Numbered from the stretch's first letter, positions 42,814 through 57,134 are shown. The stretch is DNA of 64,000 nt from Turritopsis dohrnii (GCA_027922465.2 BQMF02000179.1:558001-622000), one strand, 5' to 3'. The notes: generated by a model not told the origin, from the letters alone. Numbers and translations are program-made.

Positions 42814-45800
42814 AGAAATTGAACATTCATTTAATATCATATCTCTTGAAGCAATCGAGTAAAATCGAGACTCTGAAGCCCTTCTTGAATTTACACATCA
42901 GTTAGGTTTTATTACAATATTTTTTGATAGTTTTTCACATAAAACCCTTCCGATATTTTGCACGATTTTTTAAAAAAACTTTCTGGAATTTCAATGGTTA
43001 GATCTTAATAAACGTAAATTCCCCTGATTTGCAGCTTTTTACACTCATAGCTTTGATCTCCTCCACATATTGTCGAGTGTCACACCAGAATCCGATGCTA
43101 AACATCCCTTATGAAAGTCATGGTAAAGAAACTTCAAAATTGATAAGCATGTATTATCTGACAATATTGATTTCAACATAAATTTACTGAGGTCGGAATA
43201 TTATGAAAATGCTGGAGACACTGTAGCATGTTTTTAAGCATCAGAAAGTAGACCAACCAACAACATCAATAATCATTGTTAATAGTAGGGAAAAGTAAAA
43301 TTTGGTCATTTGGTCATTTGTTTATGGAACAAAGAAGTCAAACCGCACCATGACCGCACCTTTCAGGGCTGTCTCAAAAATTTTATGGAAATTACGCAAG
43401 TTAATTGACCTTACTCCTACTTCGAAAGCCATAAAACTTACTCTGTAAGAATGCGTGAGGTACACAAAATCGTTCCTTATGTATGCTTACAGTGAGATTG
43501 CCCGTTGCAAAGTGCTAGTGCAAATCTAAACTAAAGCATTCACCAAGCAAAAACAATTCACCGCTGGTTGTAAACCGAAAGCCCAATCCTTTAGATGTCT
43601 GGTTTGGGGAATCGCGTCACCACTTTCTGTGGACCCCTTACACACTTCAGTTTTTCCTGGAAAACAACAACAGCAACAACAAAAAGTCGAAATACAACAA
43701 TTGAGCGAGGTTTTCTTGTGCTACATTCGATGCTGGATAGGGGAGAGAAAAACTGCGTTTGCTTGATTACAACAAAATTGCAGTTCATACTGGTTCTCAA
43801 CAAACAGACGAATGCATCAGTCTGATGTTGTAAATCATTCATTGACGTCATGGAGGTTCATGTAAACAATGATGATGACGTCATAATGAGCATTATTTCA
43901 CCCAATCCTTCATGCAAATGAGTGATTAAACATTGAAAAGGAAAAACATCGACAAAACATATCCTTCTAAAAGCGTCATTAAAAACAATTTTATTCCACA
44001 AACAAATCGACCAATAAAGATCGGTGTGTCGTACGTCAAATATGAAAACCTGATCGCCAGAAGTGGTCACACGAACCTTCCGATCGAAAACAATATCGAA
44101 ACAGTGAAATGCATGAGTGAAATGCGTGAGTGGTACTGATAAAATTGTGTTTAGATGAAACTTTCTCTGAGTGTGAATGTGTATGGTTGGTTTGTTATTC
44201 GACCCAAAAGAATTTTTCGTTGGTGATTTCAATGGGATCATACATTAACATTTTAAAAATATTTGTATGAAAGATTAAGCTTCTCCAGTTATCTTTCTTT
44301 CGACTCCTTACCTGACAGTTGACAACTGAACAGTGCTAACGTAGCCTTTGTGAAGTATGGAAGTATGGTTCACTGAACTAAGACACTTAAAATTCGAATT
44401 GACCACAGAAGTGTTCCTTTATTTTTTTTGCGATGAAAAACTGAAATGCAAGATACCAGTTAAGTCTGGTCAAGGTGTCACGTGACAGTACTAGTGACTC
44501 AAATATAATGATGGAAAAAGAGCAGTATGAACGCAGCTTTATGAGGTATATCAGGATAACATGGTAGATTTTGTAAGAATAGGTCAATAGGATAGAACAT
44601 CATTACAATTCAACTCAAAAATAAATGAATTCACGTAACCTGCTGCAAAAGAAACTCGTAAATGAAAATGAAGTCAAGCAGTGATTATATTACAGAACAG
44701 AACTGCTATTCTCATATTGAAGTGCTCAAAATCACTCTCAGTGCAGACGATGAAAATCAAGCAGAGATGTTACAAAACAACAACGACCTTTTAATTAAAA
44801 ATGGTTATTTCTGTCAATAATAGGAAATTCGTCAAATTTATACAGTGCTATAAAAATAACAGTTTTTGTGGTATTTTGAAGTTTTCATAGAAAATATGAA
44901 TAGCCATATTTTGAAGATCCATCCTTCCTGAGTTATTGATCTGACTTGTTTGTTATTGTTGATGCCATCAGTAAAACAACAAGACGTTCTCTTTAGACTT
45001 TAGACTATTCGCTTCAGAAAATTTGTTTGCAAAACGAGGAATTGTACAAGTTTGTTTTTTGTCTTCAAAAAGTGATGATACTCTTAACAATATGTTCACA
45101 GCATTTAAGTTAAGGGCGTGTGTAAGATAAGGGCGGAGTGGCGTCTATTAAAAAGAAATTTAATTTTATACAAACACCAGTGTTAAACAAGAACAAGAAG
45201 GCTTCATAAGTTCTAGTGAAGTTCCTCATTTGAGTTTCTCGGTGGATGGAAATTGGGGCGCTTTCCATAAACCAAAAGCAAACGAGCGCAACATTAGCAC
45301 TTCGAAAGACCTTCCTAAGAGATGATATCCGCACGTAATATAACTCCATAGTATTGTTGTCGCCATCAACATTTCAAATGGAAAGACCTTTTACAAGTGC
45401 TCCGTTCAAGCATTTTTTACTCAAATTTTCAGACTTTTGTATGCTTTTCATTGAAGGATCATTTTGTTCTTTAGTGAGTTTTTTTTAAAAAAAGTACAGA
45501 AAAAAAGGTTGAGTAAATAAGACCAAATCTTATGATGTGGGAGAACTTTCAGCCTTCATGTTCTTTGTAACGAAAAACAAGAATTTCTCATCAACATGAT
45601 TTCTAACATGCTCCACCTTCTTCACCTGAAGTATATTCATGACGTCATAAAAACAAATGTATCGACATTCGTTTAAATGGTTGAAATTGTTTCGAGTCTA
45701 AAAACTTCAAAGTACTTGAGAGAGAAATCAACGCAAATATTTGCACTGTAAAATATTTTTCTAAAAACGGACAGAAAAACAGATTTGTCAAAGTGCCTTC

Positions 45801-48593
45801 AATGATGATCATTCACACAACAATAAATCCTTCTTACAGATCAACACGCCCTTTACAGAAGAATATACTGCATTAAGAATATCGAAAAAAACATTCCAAA
45901 GATAGGAATATTTGTAGGTTGTCATGGCTGCAGTCCAGTATCGATGCTGTTAATATTGAGGTTCAATAGCTTATTTTTATATAGATAAGCGGGTGTTGAA
46001 AATGTTGAACAGAGTGACACCGAAGTGTATTTCCAGTGTATTACAGATGAGAAAGTCAACTTGCAATTTAAGACAATACATTTTACTCAAGAGAACTGTA
46101 CTAGAAACACTTCTCTCCCTACCTTGTGACTATTGCATCAGGCTGACTGAAAACTTGATAAACCATTATAGTGTTTTGAGTCCAAAAAGATCAATTTGTA
46201 ATGCAGGTGAGTGTTGAAAGAAATTGTACAATGTGAAGAAGGGGGGCATAATAACATGATGTCGACCAGCAAAAGTTATTCCTTAATCGTTCCTACTGAG
46301 AGAAATCATTGAGGAAACAAAAAAATCGAAAGTAATTCAGGAAGTACTTTAGAGGATATTACTTACTACTTTAAGCAAAGGGCGGGTCAAGTACAGGACA
46401 CCAGGACACTGATGACAGAAGGTGTCAAGAGCAGGATGCTATCTGCTGCATGGATTACATTTAAACGAAGTATCTCCATTTTCAAGAAAGCATGTGAATT
46501 AGCCAACTCACAGCAAATCTATAAAAACTTGCCTAGTTTGTCCTGCCTAGTTCGTCCTGCCATTTTTAGCTATTTGGGGAATGACATTCTCCATATTCAA
46601 GATAGATGACTTTGAAAGACAATTTATCACTTCAAGACGTCTTCTCTATCGTTCTGTCATACGAAACTTGCATTCAAAACAGTGTTTTGGGTACACATCC
46701 CTTAAATTACTAATTTCCTTACAGCCTTACTATTTTCAGCGTTCGAACCTACGCTATTAATACTCCCCCTAACAATTAAGCAGACGTGACTTCCGAAAAT
46801 ATTTATTAACTACTTTTTTATTAAAAAATTGCTGAAGGATAATTTTAAATGTGCAAAGCCTTTCTTCCCGTATCATGCACGTACCTATGTTTCTATAGAG
46901 AAGATTATTAGCAAAACCTTTATGCAGGAAAACGCCGACATCAAAAACCCTGGGATCACAAACAAAATGCATGTCAAATATCGTAAACAAACATTGTTGT
47001 TTTCACGAAGAAGAGCATTCCAGCGTACACATCTTGAAACTCTTGAAGAGACACACAAACATTGAGACCAAAATAACACACAAACATCAGGACCAAAATA
47101 ACACACAAACCAACAAAATTTTCATCCAGTGAAACTTGATTAATAAACATTTTGAAGAACTATTTCCGATCGATAATAATGGTGCCCATCAAAATTCCCG
47201 AAATGTTATTTCAGTTTCGTAAAGACTTAAAACAAGCAGGTAATTGGCTAATTTGCTGTTTTAATTTCGTCTGTTGAAACGCTAAGTTGAATTGGTGAAC
47301 TAAAAACTCGAAAATATTTACTCGAAAATATATACTCGAAAAAACTTGTTTTCGAGTTTGCATATCACTTTGATAGGGATGATATGCGCTTTTTTTATTG
47401 AAAATTAAGCTTTCCGAATAGATTTTACGTAAAACAAGTTTATTTGGGTGTGTTCACTAATTTACTCCAACGTCCACTTTGCTAAACTCATTTAGAAAAA
47501 CTCTTTTATTTCCATCATCTTTAAATTAAAACAAAATAACAACCTATGAAAAGAGACTGGTGGAGAAGAACAATTCAAACTTTAAAGATCATTATCTGAG
47601 GGGAGGCTAATCCTGCCAGAGCTTTTAAGAGACAAGGAATATTTTCGTACGTGCCTATATCGAAATCCCATCAAACGAATTATCTATTAGAAAATATCTA
47701 TACGTGAGAAGTGTGTTTATCTAAAACTAACTGATAAATCAAAGTTTTAAATCAAGAATACGGAAGAAAATATTGAAGAGGAACGAACAACATTCCATTT
47801 TGAATTCTTCGAGAGTTAGTTTTGTTTGATTTAAAGCAAAAGAAAATATTTTCATGATCAAAACCAACAACAATAATGTGTTTCAAAAAAACCACACCAT
47901 GATGTCAACATCCGAAGCTGCAAACAATCGTCTCCTCAACACAGTGAGTCAACACGAGTAACGACGAGCTGTAACAGAGACATGAAGAATTATCAAATCA
48001 AAAGGTTGAACTTAAAACGTTGTCTCCCCTTTTAAATGTTAACTTCCTGTCCTCACAGGTTCAAGCTATAGAGAAGATGTACTCTTTTAAGAAAGGATAT
48101 ATAGACTAACAGACAACACTGATGACAACTGCAGGCTGACAACTGTCAATAAACAATAGCATACTTTATTTATCACTGTGTTTTGAGTTAGTTCTGGCGA
48201 TGTTTTTATAATTCAAGTATTATATTGTCAACATATTGCAAGCTGAAAACATAAAACGACAATAACCTAATGCCATGACATCGATTATACTTGCCGGAAG
48301 CTTATTCTTATTTCATTCTTAATCGATTTATCACAATAATTTTAAGCTGTACATTCGGAACTTAATGAGGATTATCGGGTCTATTACATCATATGAAAAC
48401 AGTGTTATGAAAAATTAAAGGAACACAGCCCTTTGAAAATTCAAGGTTCATCTTTAAATGGCAAAATATGTTATGTTAATACATGAGTATTAGAAAAAAT
48501 GGAATATAAATTCTATTTCCTGGTTCTACATAATTTCTCCATAAATTTCACGCACTTTTCTACATTTTGAAAACTTTTCTTTTCTCTACATAC
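42814..48593. other. Long non-coding or unresolved region
   Basis: No recognisable gene. One frame ending at 44139 (43933-44139, +, containing TYPSKSVIKNNFIPQTNRPI) has coding-like composition and could be an exon, but no splice partner was found. A 25-bp unit (ACACACAAACATCAGGACC type) repeats about 2.5 times at 47050-47112. TGACGTCA palindromes lie at 43843, 43876 and 45640. Confidence 0.4.
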
Positions 48594-48829
48594 CTTGACA
48601 GGAGCCTAAAAAGACGACATATAGTTATATATATGACAAGTGTTATATGACGTTATATGTCGGTAAGTCGGCAAGTGTTCACTAACAACATAACCCGTAC
48701 CTTCATTTCGGCTCGGATTAACAGTTCGAAAAATGGAAAAAAATTCTTGAAGAAATTGATCAAAGGTGGTGGAGGGTTCAGTCTTTAACGTTTGTTTACA
48801 GACAGAACAGATGGAGAGCACTTTATGAG
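48594..48829 (-). CDS. Possible exon plus 12-nt microexon, unknown gene
   Basis: 48701-48829 (129 nt) is bounded by an acceptor (ATTATCAG) and donor (GTACGG) and encodes HKVLSICSVCKQTLK... through FRTVNPSRNE, with a C-x2-C pair. Downstream on the same strand, 48594-48605 (12 nt) is bounded by CTTTTTAG and GTATGT. Both have the same phase, so the microexon would add four residues (GSCQ-like). No ATG or other exons were identified; I do not recognise the protein. Confidence 0.25.
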
Positions 48830-48877
48830 CTGATAATTTGACGCCTACGACTCTTCATCTCATTGTCAATTAGATGT

Positions 48878-48947
48878 GATCACGTGATCAGAAAGGAAAT
48901 ACTAGCTACAAATACGACATACGATCTTTAATTTGGTCATTATAAAA
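48878..48947 (+). promoter_or_regulatory. Likely core promoter of the 295-codon ORF
   Basis: The palindrome GATCACGTGATC (CACGTG E-box, 48878-48889) lies about 50 bp upstream of TATAAAA (48941-48947). The ATG follows 143 bp after the TATA box, and no splice acceptor is obvious between them. Confidence 0.45.
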
Positions 48948-49089
48948 AACGACAGCATAGCAGAAGCAGTTAAGGAAGACGAAAGAACAACTGCTCTATA
49001 AACAAGCATAAAGACATACACACAAATAGATTTGCTTCAGAAACACAATCGACTGTGACAGCTAAACAGCTTTACTTTTTACTTGAGAC

Positions 49090-49977
49090 ATGTCTCATAA
49101 CAAGCACCAGCGGTTGACGTCATCGTCGAGTTTAGGCGAGTTTGAATGGCAAACCAAATGTGTTAACACGAAAGCTGATGGTGTTGTTCGGTTTATCAAG
49201 TCCAGACACGCGTTACCTTACTCAACCAGTTTCGAGAAAAAACTGTACGTGAAACGAAATGGCGACGTTTTAGAAGAACGGGTATGCTACAACACAAAAC
49301 TTTCTTTGCGAAATAAGAAAGAACTTGTCAAGCTGTTGAAATTATTATGTGAAACCAACCAAGGTTACACGAACCTGATGAATGAATTCTTCCATCCGTG
49401 GAGCGCCAATACACAATCCCAGCAAGTCAAGTGTTCGGAGTTTGTTCGTTCACAGCTCTGCAACGTTATCACCGTGGCAACAGACGACGACAGTAGTGAG
49501 GTGTTTCTACTGGATAAACTCTCGTGTGAAGCGTATAAAAAGTTTTCTATGAATAAAAGAACTAAACCTAAGCATTACATTCCAAAAGCTAACAGCGCCA
49601 TGATTAAATCTATGTTGTTCAAGAAGAAACGAGAAGAGATTAGCATAGGAAGACTCAACTTAAAATTTACATGTGAAAAGACACAATGTCACTTTTTCGT
49701 TACCGTACAATTATACAAAAGCGATTTTGGCGTGAAGCAGACGGTAAAAGACCGTCTGAAAAGTTGTTTACAAGACAGTACCGTCACGATACGACGTTTT
49801 AATCTGCCGTTCCCCACCATCATCGAGGGAGAGATCACCAGGCAAAACAATTTACAAGAACTTTTAGAATTAGACATTTATAACTGGAAAGCCTTGGGTT
49901 ACAAGTTTCGTAATTCAATAGATGAATCATTTTATAAACAGATTCGCCGGAAAAATAGATCGTTGTCAGAAGTTTGA
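49090..49977 (+). CDS. Unrecognised intronless 295-residue protein
   Basis: One open ATG frame encodes 295 residues with even, non-repetitive composition and is richer in GC than its surroundings. The protein is basic, with Lys/Arg-rich segments (FKKKREE, IRRKNRSL) and a C-x4-C-x-FFV segment near residue 200. No signal peptide or membrane segment is visible. I recognise no family. An upstream TATA box and E-box fit a short, possibly inducible gene; intronless TATA genes are often stress- or stimulus-regulated (inference). It may be lineage-specific, a retrocopy, or captured from a mobile element. No poly(A) tail, direct repeats or terminal repeats were seen around it. Confidence 0.75.
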   Translation: MSHNKHQRLTSSSSLGEFEWQTKCVNTKADGVVRFIKSRHALPYSTSFEKKLYVKRNGDVLEERVCYNTKLSLRNKKELVKLLKLLCETNQGYTNLMNEFFHPWSANTQSQQVKCSEFVRSQLCNVITVATDDDSSEVFLLDKLSCEAYKKFSMNKRTKPKHYIPKANSAMIKSMLFKKKREEISIGRLNLKFTCEKTQCHFFVTVQLYKSDFGVKQTVKDRLKSCLQDSTVTIRRFNLPFPTIIEGEITRQNNLQELLELDIYNWKALGYKFRNSIDESFYKQIRRKNRSLSEV

Positions 49978-52900
49978 AAAAGTTTCAGAACATATTATGT
50001 ATATATTATAAACAGATAATTATAAAATAATATTCTTATGTTTGAAACAAGAGGAATGCATTGTTACCAAAGATTTAGTTCAAAACGGAGAGTTGTCAAA
50101 AACTTTTGTTGGTAATAATGCTTTTCTCTTGACAGATTAAGGAAGCCAGTATATTTCAGCAATGCCGGTCCATTAGCTAGAAAGAAGGAACGAGAAAAGA
50201 TGAATAATATATCAATCATGCAGTCATTCATTCCTCGGCCTTCATTACACCCTGTTTCTTGATGGCCAACATAGAAAGTAATGTTCGATTGTTATTATTG
50301 GAATGAGAAAATATCGTGTCTAAAACGCGATAGAAAATGTCGATAAAAATCGAGTTATAATTAGAAAATCACTAACATCTACTATACACTATCTACTATA
50401 CAAAACGGCGTCCGTTCGATTCTGTTTGAACTCAACTATTCTATGGAGACAAAAAGGCATTGATCAGATAATTTCAAAATCAGTGCCGACCACCAAGTAT
50501 GACAAGGAAACGGATTTCTTTACTTCATCGATGTATATTAAACTTTCAGAAAGCTTGTTTGTGTTGACAGCCGAACCAGACTACACTAAGATGTTTATTA
50601 AGCACGTACAAAGAATGAAAAAGCTTAATTTCAAAATTTGTATTTTTTTCTACCTCCATGCTTAAACGAAGTGGAAAAATTGATTTTTTTATTTTCACTT
50701 AGAAGTACATTCTACACCAAGGTTTTATTTAAAGTCCATCTGATTTTTCTTGAACATAACTACATCATGAAAAAATTATAGAATTCTTGAAAACTGACAT
50801 CGGTTGTTAGCATTTTTTTCGTATGGACCACGTTTGCTTGATTAATTATCTATGTTTAAATGATTCACCCACTCGCAGCAATAACCGTCAGGATATAAAG
50901 TCGTAGCGAGATAATTAGGTATGTTGGAACAAACAACTGCCCAACAAAATAACAACAACATGTCAACTCAAACTTGTATCTTCTTCTAGTCTTCAGCCTG
51001 AAGAACTAGTGGATGTGACCAGGGCAACATCCTGTGCTATCTATCTTAACCTGAACGAAGTGGATGAAGACATTTGTTCGACCGTGAGGAAGAAATAAAA
51101 AAGTTTCCAAGGTGTTTATGTTTTCTTTGGTAGATATAGATGCTTTGTGTTGATAAACTCGCTGAGGTTTCACCGGTGTATGTGAACAATTTTTGTTAAT
51201 ATCATGTTTTTGTTATCTATTATCAACCCAAATTTGCAAAAGCTAAACCTTATCTTGCACTCAGTCTTGGGCTAAGATAATAAAAATTGCATCCAAGTCA
51301 TCGACACCATCAAAAGGAAACAACGAAGGAGAGTGAAATGGGATTGGCAGTAAACTTGTTCAACCTACACAGACTGAGGGAATGCTGATATTGTACAGGA
51401 TGGACGAATAATGTTCCTCCCAATAAAATTGTGAATCACATCGTAGGCAGAAGATGGAAGGACATCCGCTGATAACGGTAAACATCAGAGAGAGAGTTGA
51501 TTTCATCCAGTTAACTGCCTTCATTAAATATTTGTGCAGGAAACGTGAGGTGCTCGTTTGAACAAATCATTTCTGCAAACAGTAAATAACTAAAGTAACT
51601 TAATTGCACGATACTAATGAAAGCTTGCATACAGAAACACCTTTTATTCAAATTAATAGCGACAAATCCTAACTGTTCCTCCAAGTCAAACAAGCTTGTC
51701 TGCAAGGTTGTAACTTTCGTGTCTACACGTGTTGATTTGTAAGAAATCCATACATTTTAAACGAAACTCACCCATACATTCTAAACGAAGCTTCCCTAGT
51801 AGCACAAGGTAAAACTGATTTGATATTGATACTTGTTGCATTTCGGTATGAATCAAGTTTCATATATGTTGAAGGTTATTTGGGAAGGTTTAAAGTAGCA
51901 GAGTTAAACACAAACGACCAAACTAAAACTACAAGGTTGAAACCACCCAAATGTGTTTTGATAAGGGTTTGGGGACAGGTTATTTATTTCATAAATAACT
52001 CTTTATCCTGAGTATATGGCCTTTGAGAATTTTGTTCAGCAGATTCTTCGAAGGTCCATTTTATAAGCTGTGCCGTGCCAAGGTGAGCTCGTCTCTGAGT
52101 TCGGCTTATAAAACCAATATCAGCCGTATCGAGCCGCGCCGTACCGCTGACTAGGCTGCACCCCTGCACGCTTGACTCAAAGCTTGACTCCACTGTTTAA
52201 AACCAAGGGGCGAAAAATGTCCGAGTTAAACTTGACTCGAAAAATGTCCGAGTTAAACTTGACTCGGCAGACAAACTGTTTGCTTGAATTTTTCTGAAAG
52301 TCAAGAAACAGTGATAGCCTTCGTTCTTCACAGACGTAAGTGCAGACTTGTACGACCCATCATGCAATGCGTCATAAGGAAATACGTTACAGCCGTCAGT
52401 TCCTCTTTTCTTTCATTTACAAATGGTGGAATTTTTATTCTTTCCTGATTCGATCAATCGGTTCATTACTTTTTCAAACACGGAAATTGTCGTTGCTGGC
52501 AGTCGTTTCATTCAGTCATCTACAACTCGAACACACATAAACGAGTTTTACCTCGAAATTTTGAAAATGATGTTTTCATCATGAGATGAAACAAAATAGA
52601 TGAGACAAAAAGAGAAGGATATTCGCGATATTCCTATATGTACGTTTTTTGTCAAAAGTTAACATTTCATGCATAAAAGAGTTAACATCTTTTCTTTCTT
52701 TTTTCAAGCAAAGAAATATTTTTATTCTTATCGTTTTTTGAGTGGCGAGAAATCAACATGTTGTTGTCGTATGTAAGTCTTCCTCCAAAGCTTCAGAATT
52801 AAAAAATCACCGGCATCCGATTTCAATCCGTCAGCAATCTTTGTCATCAAAGTATGATGGGAAAGGAACTTGATTTGGCATGAGAAGTAAAATGACATTT

Positions 52901-55900
52901 TCACGATTAATTGGAAAATTTTCACGATTGACCACCAGCACAAAAATCATTTATAACAAACGACAATTAATTTTGCGATAAAACTTGAAATTGTAAATTG
53001 TTTCGAAAAATGTCTTTGTGGAACATTAAAGAGACACGACAGATTATTTCGTCATAACAACGACACACAAGTGACGGATTGATTAACACTCAAAGCTATC
53101 GTCATTCTATGAGATCATATTATCATCAAAATAATACAACTGCTTATCCCTGTTCTTAGCATAATAAAAAGAATTCGTTGACCATTTATGGTGATTGTCG
53201 GCTTCCGAGTACAAGCAGAAGGTTGACGAAAGCGATGACTTACCGTATTTTTAATTATATGTTACAAGATTCACAACTTTTATAAAGCCAGTTTGTATAT
53301 TCGGTTTTATTCCGAAAAAGGAAGTTATTCCTTTGCCGTTCTGAATTTATTTCACAGAATACAGGAGTGGCTGTAATTTTTATTTTTCTGGAAACCATGG
53401 TAACAAAAATAGTCAACATTCATTGGTTAAAAATGAGTGGATGCACATCCACTCATGACCCAGAAAAGACCAGAAAGAAATTTAAAGTTTTCTTAATCTG
53501 TTTTGGATCAAACCGGATCAAAACATGCTGTTGTATAGCTACATAACTGTTGCGTGTGGATTGAATTAAAAATCTGGTCCTATTTATTGAAGTGGAAACC
53601 AAGCTTTAATGCTTTCAACCTGTTAGTAGTTAAATATTTTTACAGATATCAGCACGACTTTTTTTAAAGGCCGCCCTCATTTATACATGCTTTTTTTATA
53701 AGAACCAGTAAAATCTGACCCGAGGCTGGCTGTTCTTATTTTTTGAGCCTGAATTGTTCTTATTTTGTTCTTGGCTTTAAGAACACAGTTTCAGATTTCA
53801 GCCTCATCTTGTTCTTAATTATGGAACTTCTAGTATTGTTTCAGAATCATCTTCGAAGAGTAATTTTGTAATTATAAATTCAGATACATCATTTTACGGA
53901 AATCTCTATTCGTATTAAATTTTCAGCAATATTTCGAAGGGCTGTTGATACCTTCGTTGTCAGACTTCGAGTAAAATTAAAATAAATCTTTTTAAAAACA
54001 ACTGGTTAAATGTATGGTTGCTGTTCGGTAATGACCTGATATGAGCATGCAAGGTGCAAAAACAAACTTCTAAACCATTTACCAATGACAGAATTCACAT
54101 CATAAGTTGTTCTTATCATGAATTGTTCTTATTTTATAAGAAAATTCAGGCTTAGTCTGTTCTTAATTTTTGAAACATTAATTTGAGCCTCAGGTTGTTC
54201 TTATTTTGTTCTTAATTTTTGGCCAAATCTGAAGCTGTTCTTATAAAATTGTTCTTATAAAACAAAAGCGTGTACTCCACTTTTAAAAGTTAAGAATATG
54301 TCGAAATATTTTATCAAGCTTGGTTCATACTGTCTGATGAAAACCAGGGATATGTGAAAATTTATCATTTTGAACAAAAACCCAAAAAAAGCTGAAATTG
54401 ATCGCTTGTCGAATTATCACCTATATTCTTTGATCTGTAAGATAAAAAGGCTTATCACCGCTTAACACAGCGATGAACCAAAAGAAAGCAATGAGAATTC
54501 ATCTCGCAGTGTAAGTATTAAGAGTTATAAAACTCAAAGTGTTCTCCACTTTTAAGCCTGTGAAGTCTTTTGTTCTGATTTGCAACAAGGCGGTTGTGAC
54601 AATGCAATGCGAAAAAAAACATGCTTTGAGAGGTTTGAGAGTATATAATGAGCCACATTCCGGAAAATCATGTTTTGTTTACACGAAACTATATTCGCTA
54701 TGTATCTGTAGGGACGTTTATATAACTTGGTAGAGTTGTTCTTGAATATGTCCCTACAAAGTCATTAGAAACTTCACGTGAGCATTCGAAAAAACGTGCA
54801 AAGTAATGATGTTTCTTTTGATACAAGTAAAGTTTTACATCTCAAAAGTAATTATTGAGTCTCATTAGTAATTATATTTTTTCGTGTAACAGGCTGGAAT
54901 GTGGCTAATACAGAATGTGTTTAAAAGAATCTGCAGAAAATATTAAGTTGAGATGTTGATTAATGACCATAACTCATTTTCAGTTCCCCTGCTGGAAAAT
55001 AATAGAACATTTCCCTTGTTCAAGAAAAAACGATAATGAAAAAACTAGTTGAGATGAAGGCGGGGCGATTGCTAATTTGATTGGAAGCAAGGAAATATTA
55101 ACAATTTCGAATATTGGTGATTAGATGTTTTAATTGGTTATACATAATTGCCGTGACGCAATCAATTTACTGATGTCGTAAGGTTCAAAAGTCCTATCAA
55201 AAGTCTTGATAACTTAAGCATTGTTTCTGGAAAAGTTGCATCGTATCGAACACGTGTCAACTCAGAGAGATTGAAAGTGAGACAACGTTCTCCTAAACAA
55301 CCAGGAGGGGTGGTGGGGAGGGCGTAATTATCACATAAGATAACGCCAAGATAGATGACTGAGAAGGATGAGTCGTGGAGACAAAAGATACGTCTGGATG
55401 TTGATGTAAGAATGTTGATGTAAGAATCAAAAAAGAAATCAGTTTCTAGAGAAAAGATTAGTTATGTAACTCATCAGAAAAACATCCGTTATTAATCCGA
55501 AAAAATATAGTTGGGTTGAAAAATCTCAACTATTTAAAACCGGAAAACCGGAAGAAATTTGGCTTGGAAAAATTGACTGTCAAAAGTTAACAACCAAGTC
55601 AGCAAAAATGTGAGTTGTTTTAAATAAAAACCACTGTGATATTTGTTCATATTTGGTGAAAATGCAGACAAGAACAAAATGTGTTTTCAAACGGTGCAAT
55701 TTAAGTAGCTAACCAACGAAATAATCCGGCAATTCTCGACGGAGCTGAATAACGGTTTCGGACATCCATTAACAGATCAGTGAGATTCTTTTAACGATAT
55801 TTTTTCAACCGATAACCGATTTCCTCATTACAAAATAGATCATCAAAAGAAAAAAAAAGGAGGGAAGGAATTCTTTGAAGAGAATCAAAAAGAATGAATG

Positions 55901-56774
55901 ATATTTTTCAAATTCTGCATGGTGAAGCTTGGTTTCCATCAGGAGCGAGAATTCAAAGACGTTTTCTCATAACGGCAGGTTTCTTCATAACATCGAACAG
56001 ACGTATGAAGACTGATGTTTTTTTCTACTTGTTTACCTCTTTCTTTCAACCAACAAAATCGCATCTTGTCAGAACAACACACTCTTAGAGATTGAAACAT
56101 TCACACTGATGGAAACCAAATTCTCTGATCAATGAAATGATAAATATTTGACAATCATATCTAAACGACAAGTAATCAACACATGTGGAAGCATCGATTA
56201 CATTATTTTCCGAGAGACTGCTTCGACATAATTTCACGATGACGCTAACACTATTTTCAAGTGCTTCACAATCTCACAACTACCGTCAATCATTGACCGA
56301 AATTACTTCTTCAAGAAATGATCAGGTCACCATATTAGAAGTCAGCTGCTCGTGTAAATGCTAGATATAGCTCGAAAGATGTTGTTACAATTGTTGGTTG
56401 CGTAGCAACAATACCACCATAACTTTTCGGTTCAGTATGAAGCATGGCTGCACTGCTCTTCACACTTGTCTTGAACGCATTTCTAGTTCAAATTCTTTAG
56501 TGGTCCTCCAAACATCTACTTAAACTTTCTTCTATAACTACACCTCACAAACCGTATAAAGACGACGAGTTCGGTGGGCTGACAGCTGGAATGAAGGAAT
56601 CTATAAACTCTCCGAACGTAATCGAAAAAATACTATGTATTTAAAAAGTCAGTTATTTTTGCTGATGAAAATGACATAACAATTAAGGGAAACTTATCGA
56701 CAAGTGATCAGTATACATCGTTAAAGCTAGAAACATTGTTATAAACTGTGTAAAAAGACACGAAACCTATTATG

Positions 56775-56816
<42 letters not shown>

Positions 56817-57134
56817 GAATATTTATACAGGTACAAAACTTCAGAACATAAAATTTATGTAAATAACTGCTATCATCAATGTCAGACCTGTAAAGCTGGA
56901 TAGAGGAATAAGTGAGGATAAAATGCTGAGGAAAGTACAATTGAAGCCAATTTACCAGACTAAAAGAAGGCGTTAAGAGCACAGTGAGGGAGAGTGTTTG
57001 GATGATCGAATGACACAATCTCATATGATGAAATTTATTTCAAAAAACTTTGCTAAAAAACATCAAATTACTTTTTAAAAAAAATCATCTTTTTCGTTAA
57101 CTAAAGCATAATGTTCTTGTGAATGAAATAAATA
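49978..57134. other. Mostly non-coding region
   Basis: No recognisable gene. A 79-codon frame at 50426-50665 (+) has coding-like composition but no ATG-proximal context or partner exon. At 52058-52112 TTTTATAAGC pairs with GGCTTATAAAA around a GC-rich core. At 52213-52266 AAAAATGTCCGAGTTAAACT is duplicated in tandem with its flank. A (TTA)n microsatellite lies at about 56776-56816. An element at 53684-54274 is listed separately. Confidence 0.4.
53684..54274. mobile_element. MITE-like element with TGTTCTTA repeats
   Basis: Inverted ends are TACATGCTTTTTTTATAAGAAC and, from the right, TACACGCTTTTGTTTTATAAGAAC. Ten copies of TGTTCTTA, mostly followed by TTTT or ATTTT, all lie in the same orientation inside, clustered toward both ends. 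There is no ORF. Confidence 0.5.

Noticed and set aside
43591..44241. Overlapping frames on both strands near 43.6-44.2 kb
   Set aside because: No splice partners or recognisable domains; only the + frame ending at 44139 is coding-like, and it is kept as a note within the spacer entry.
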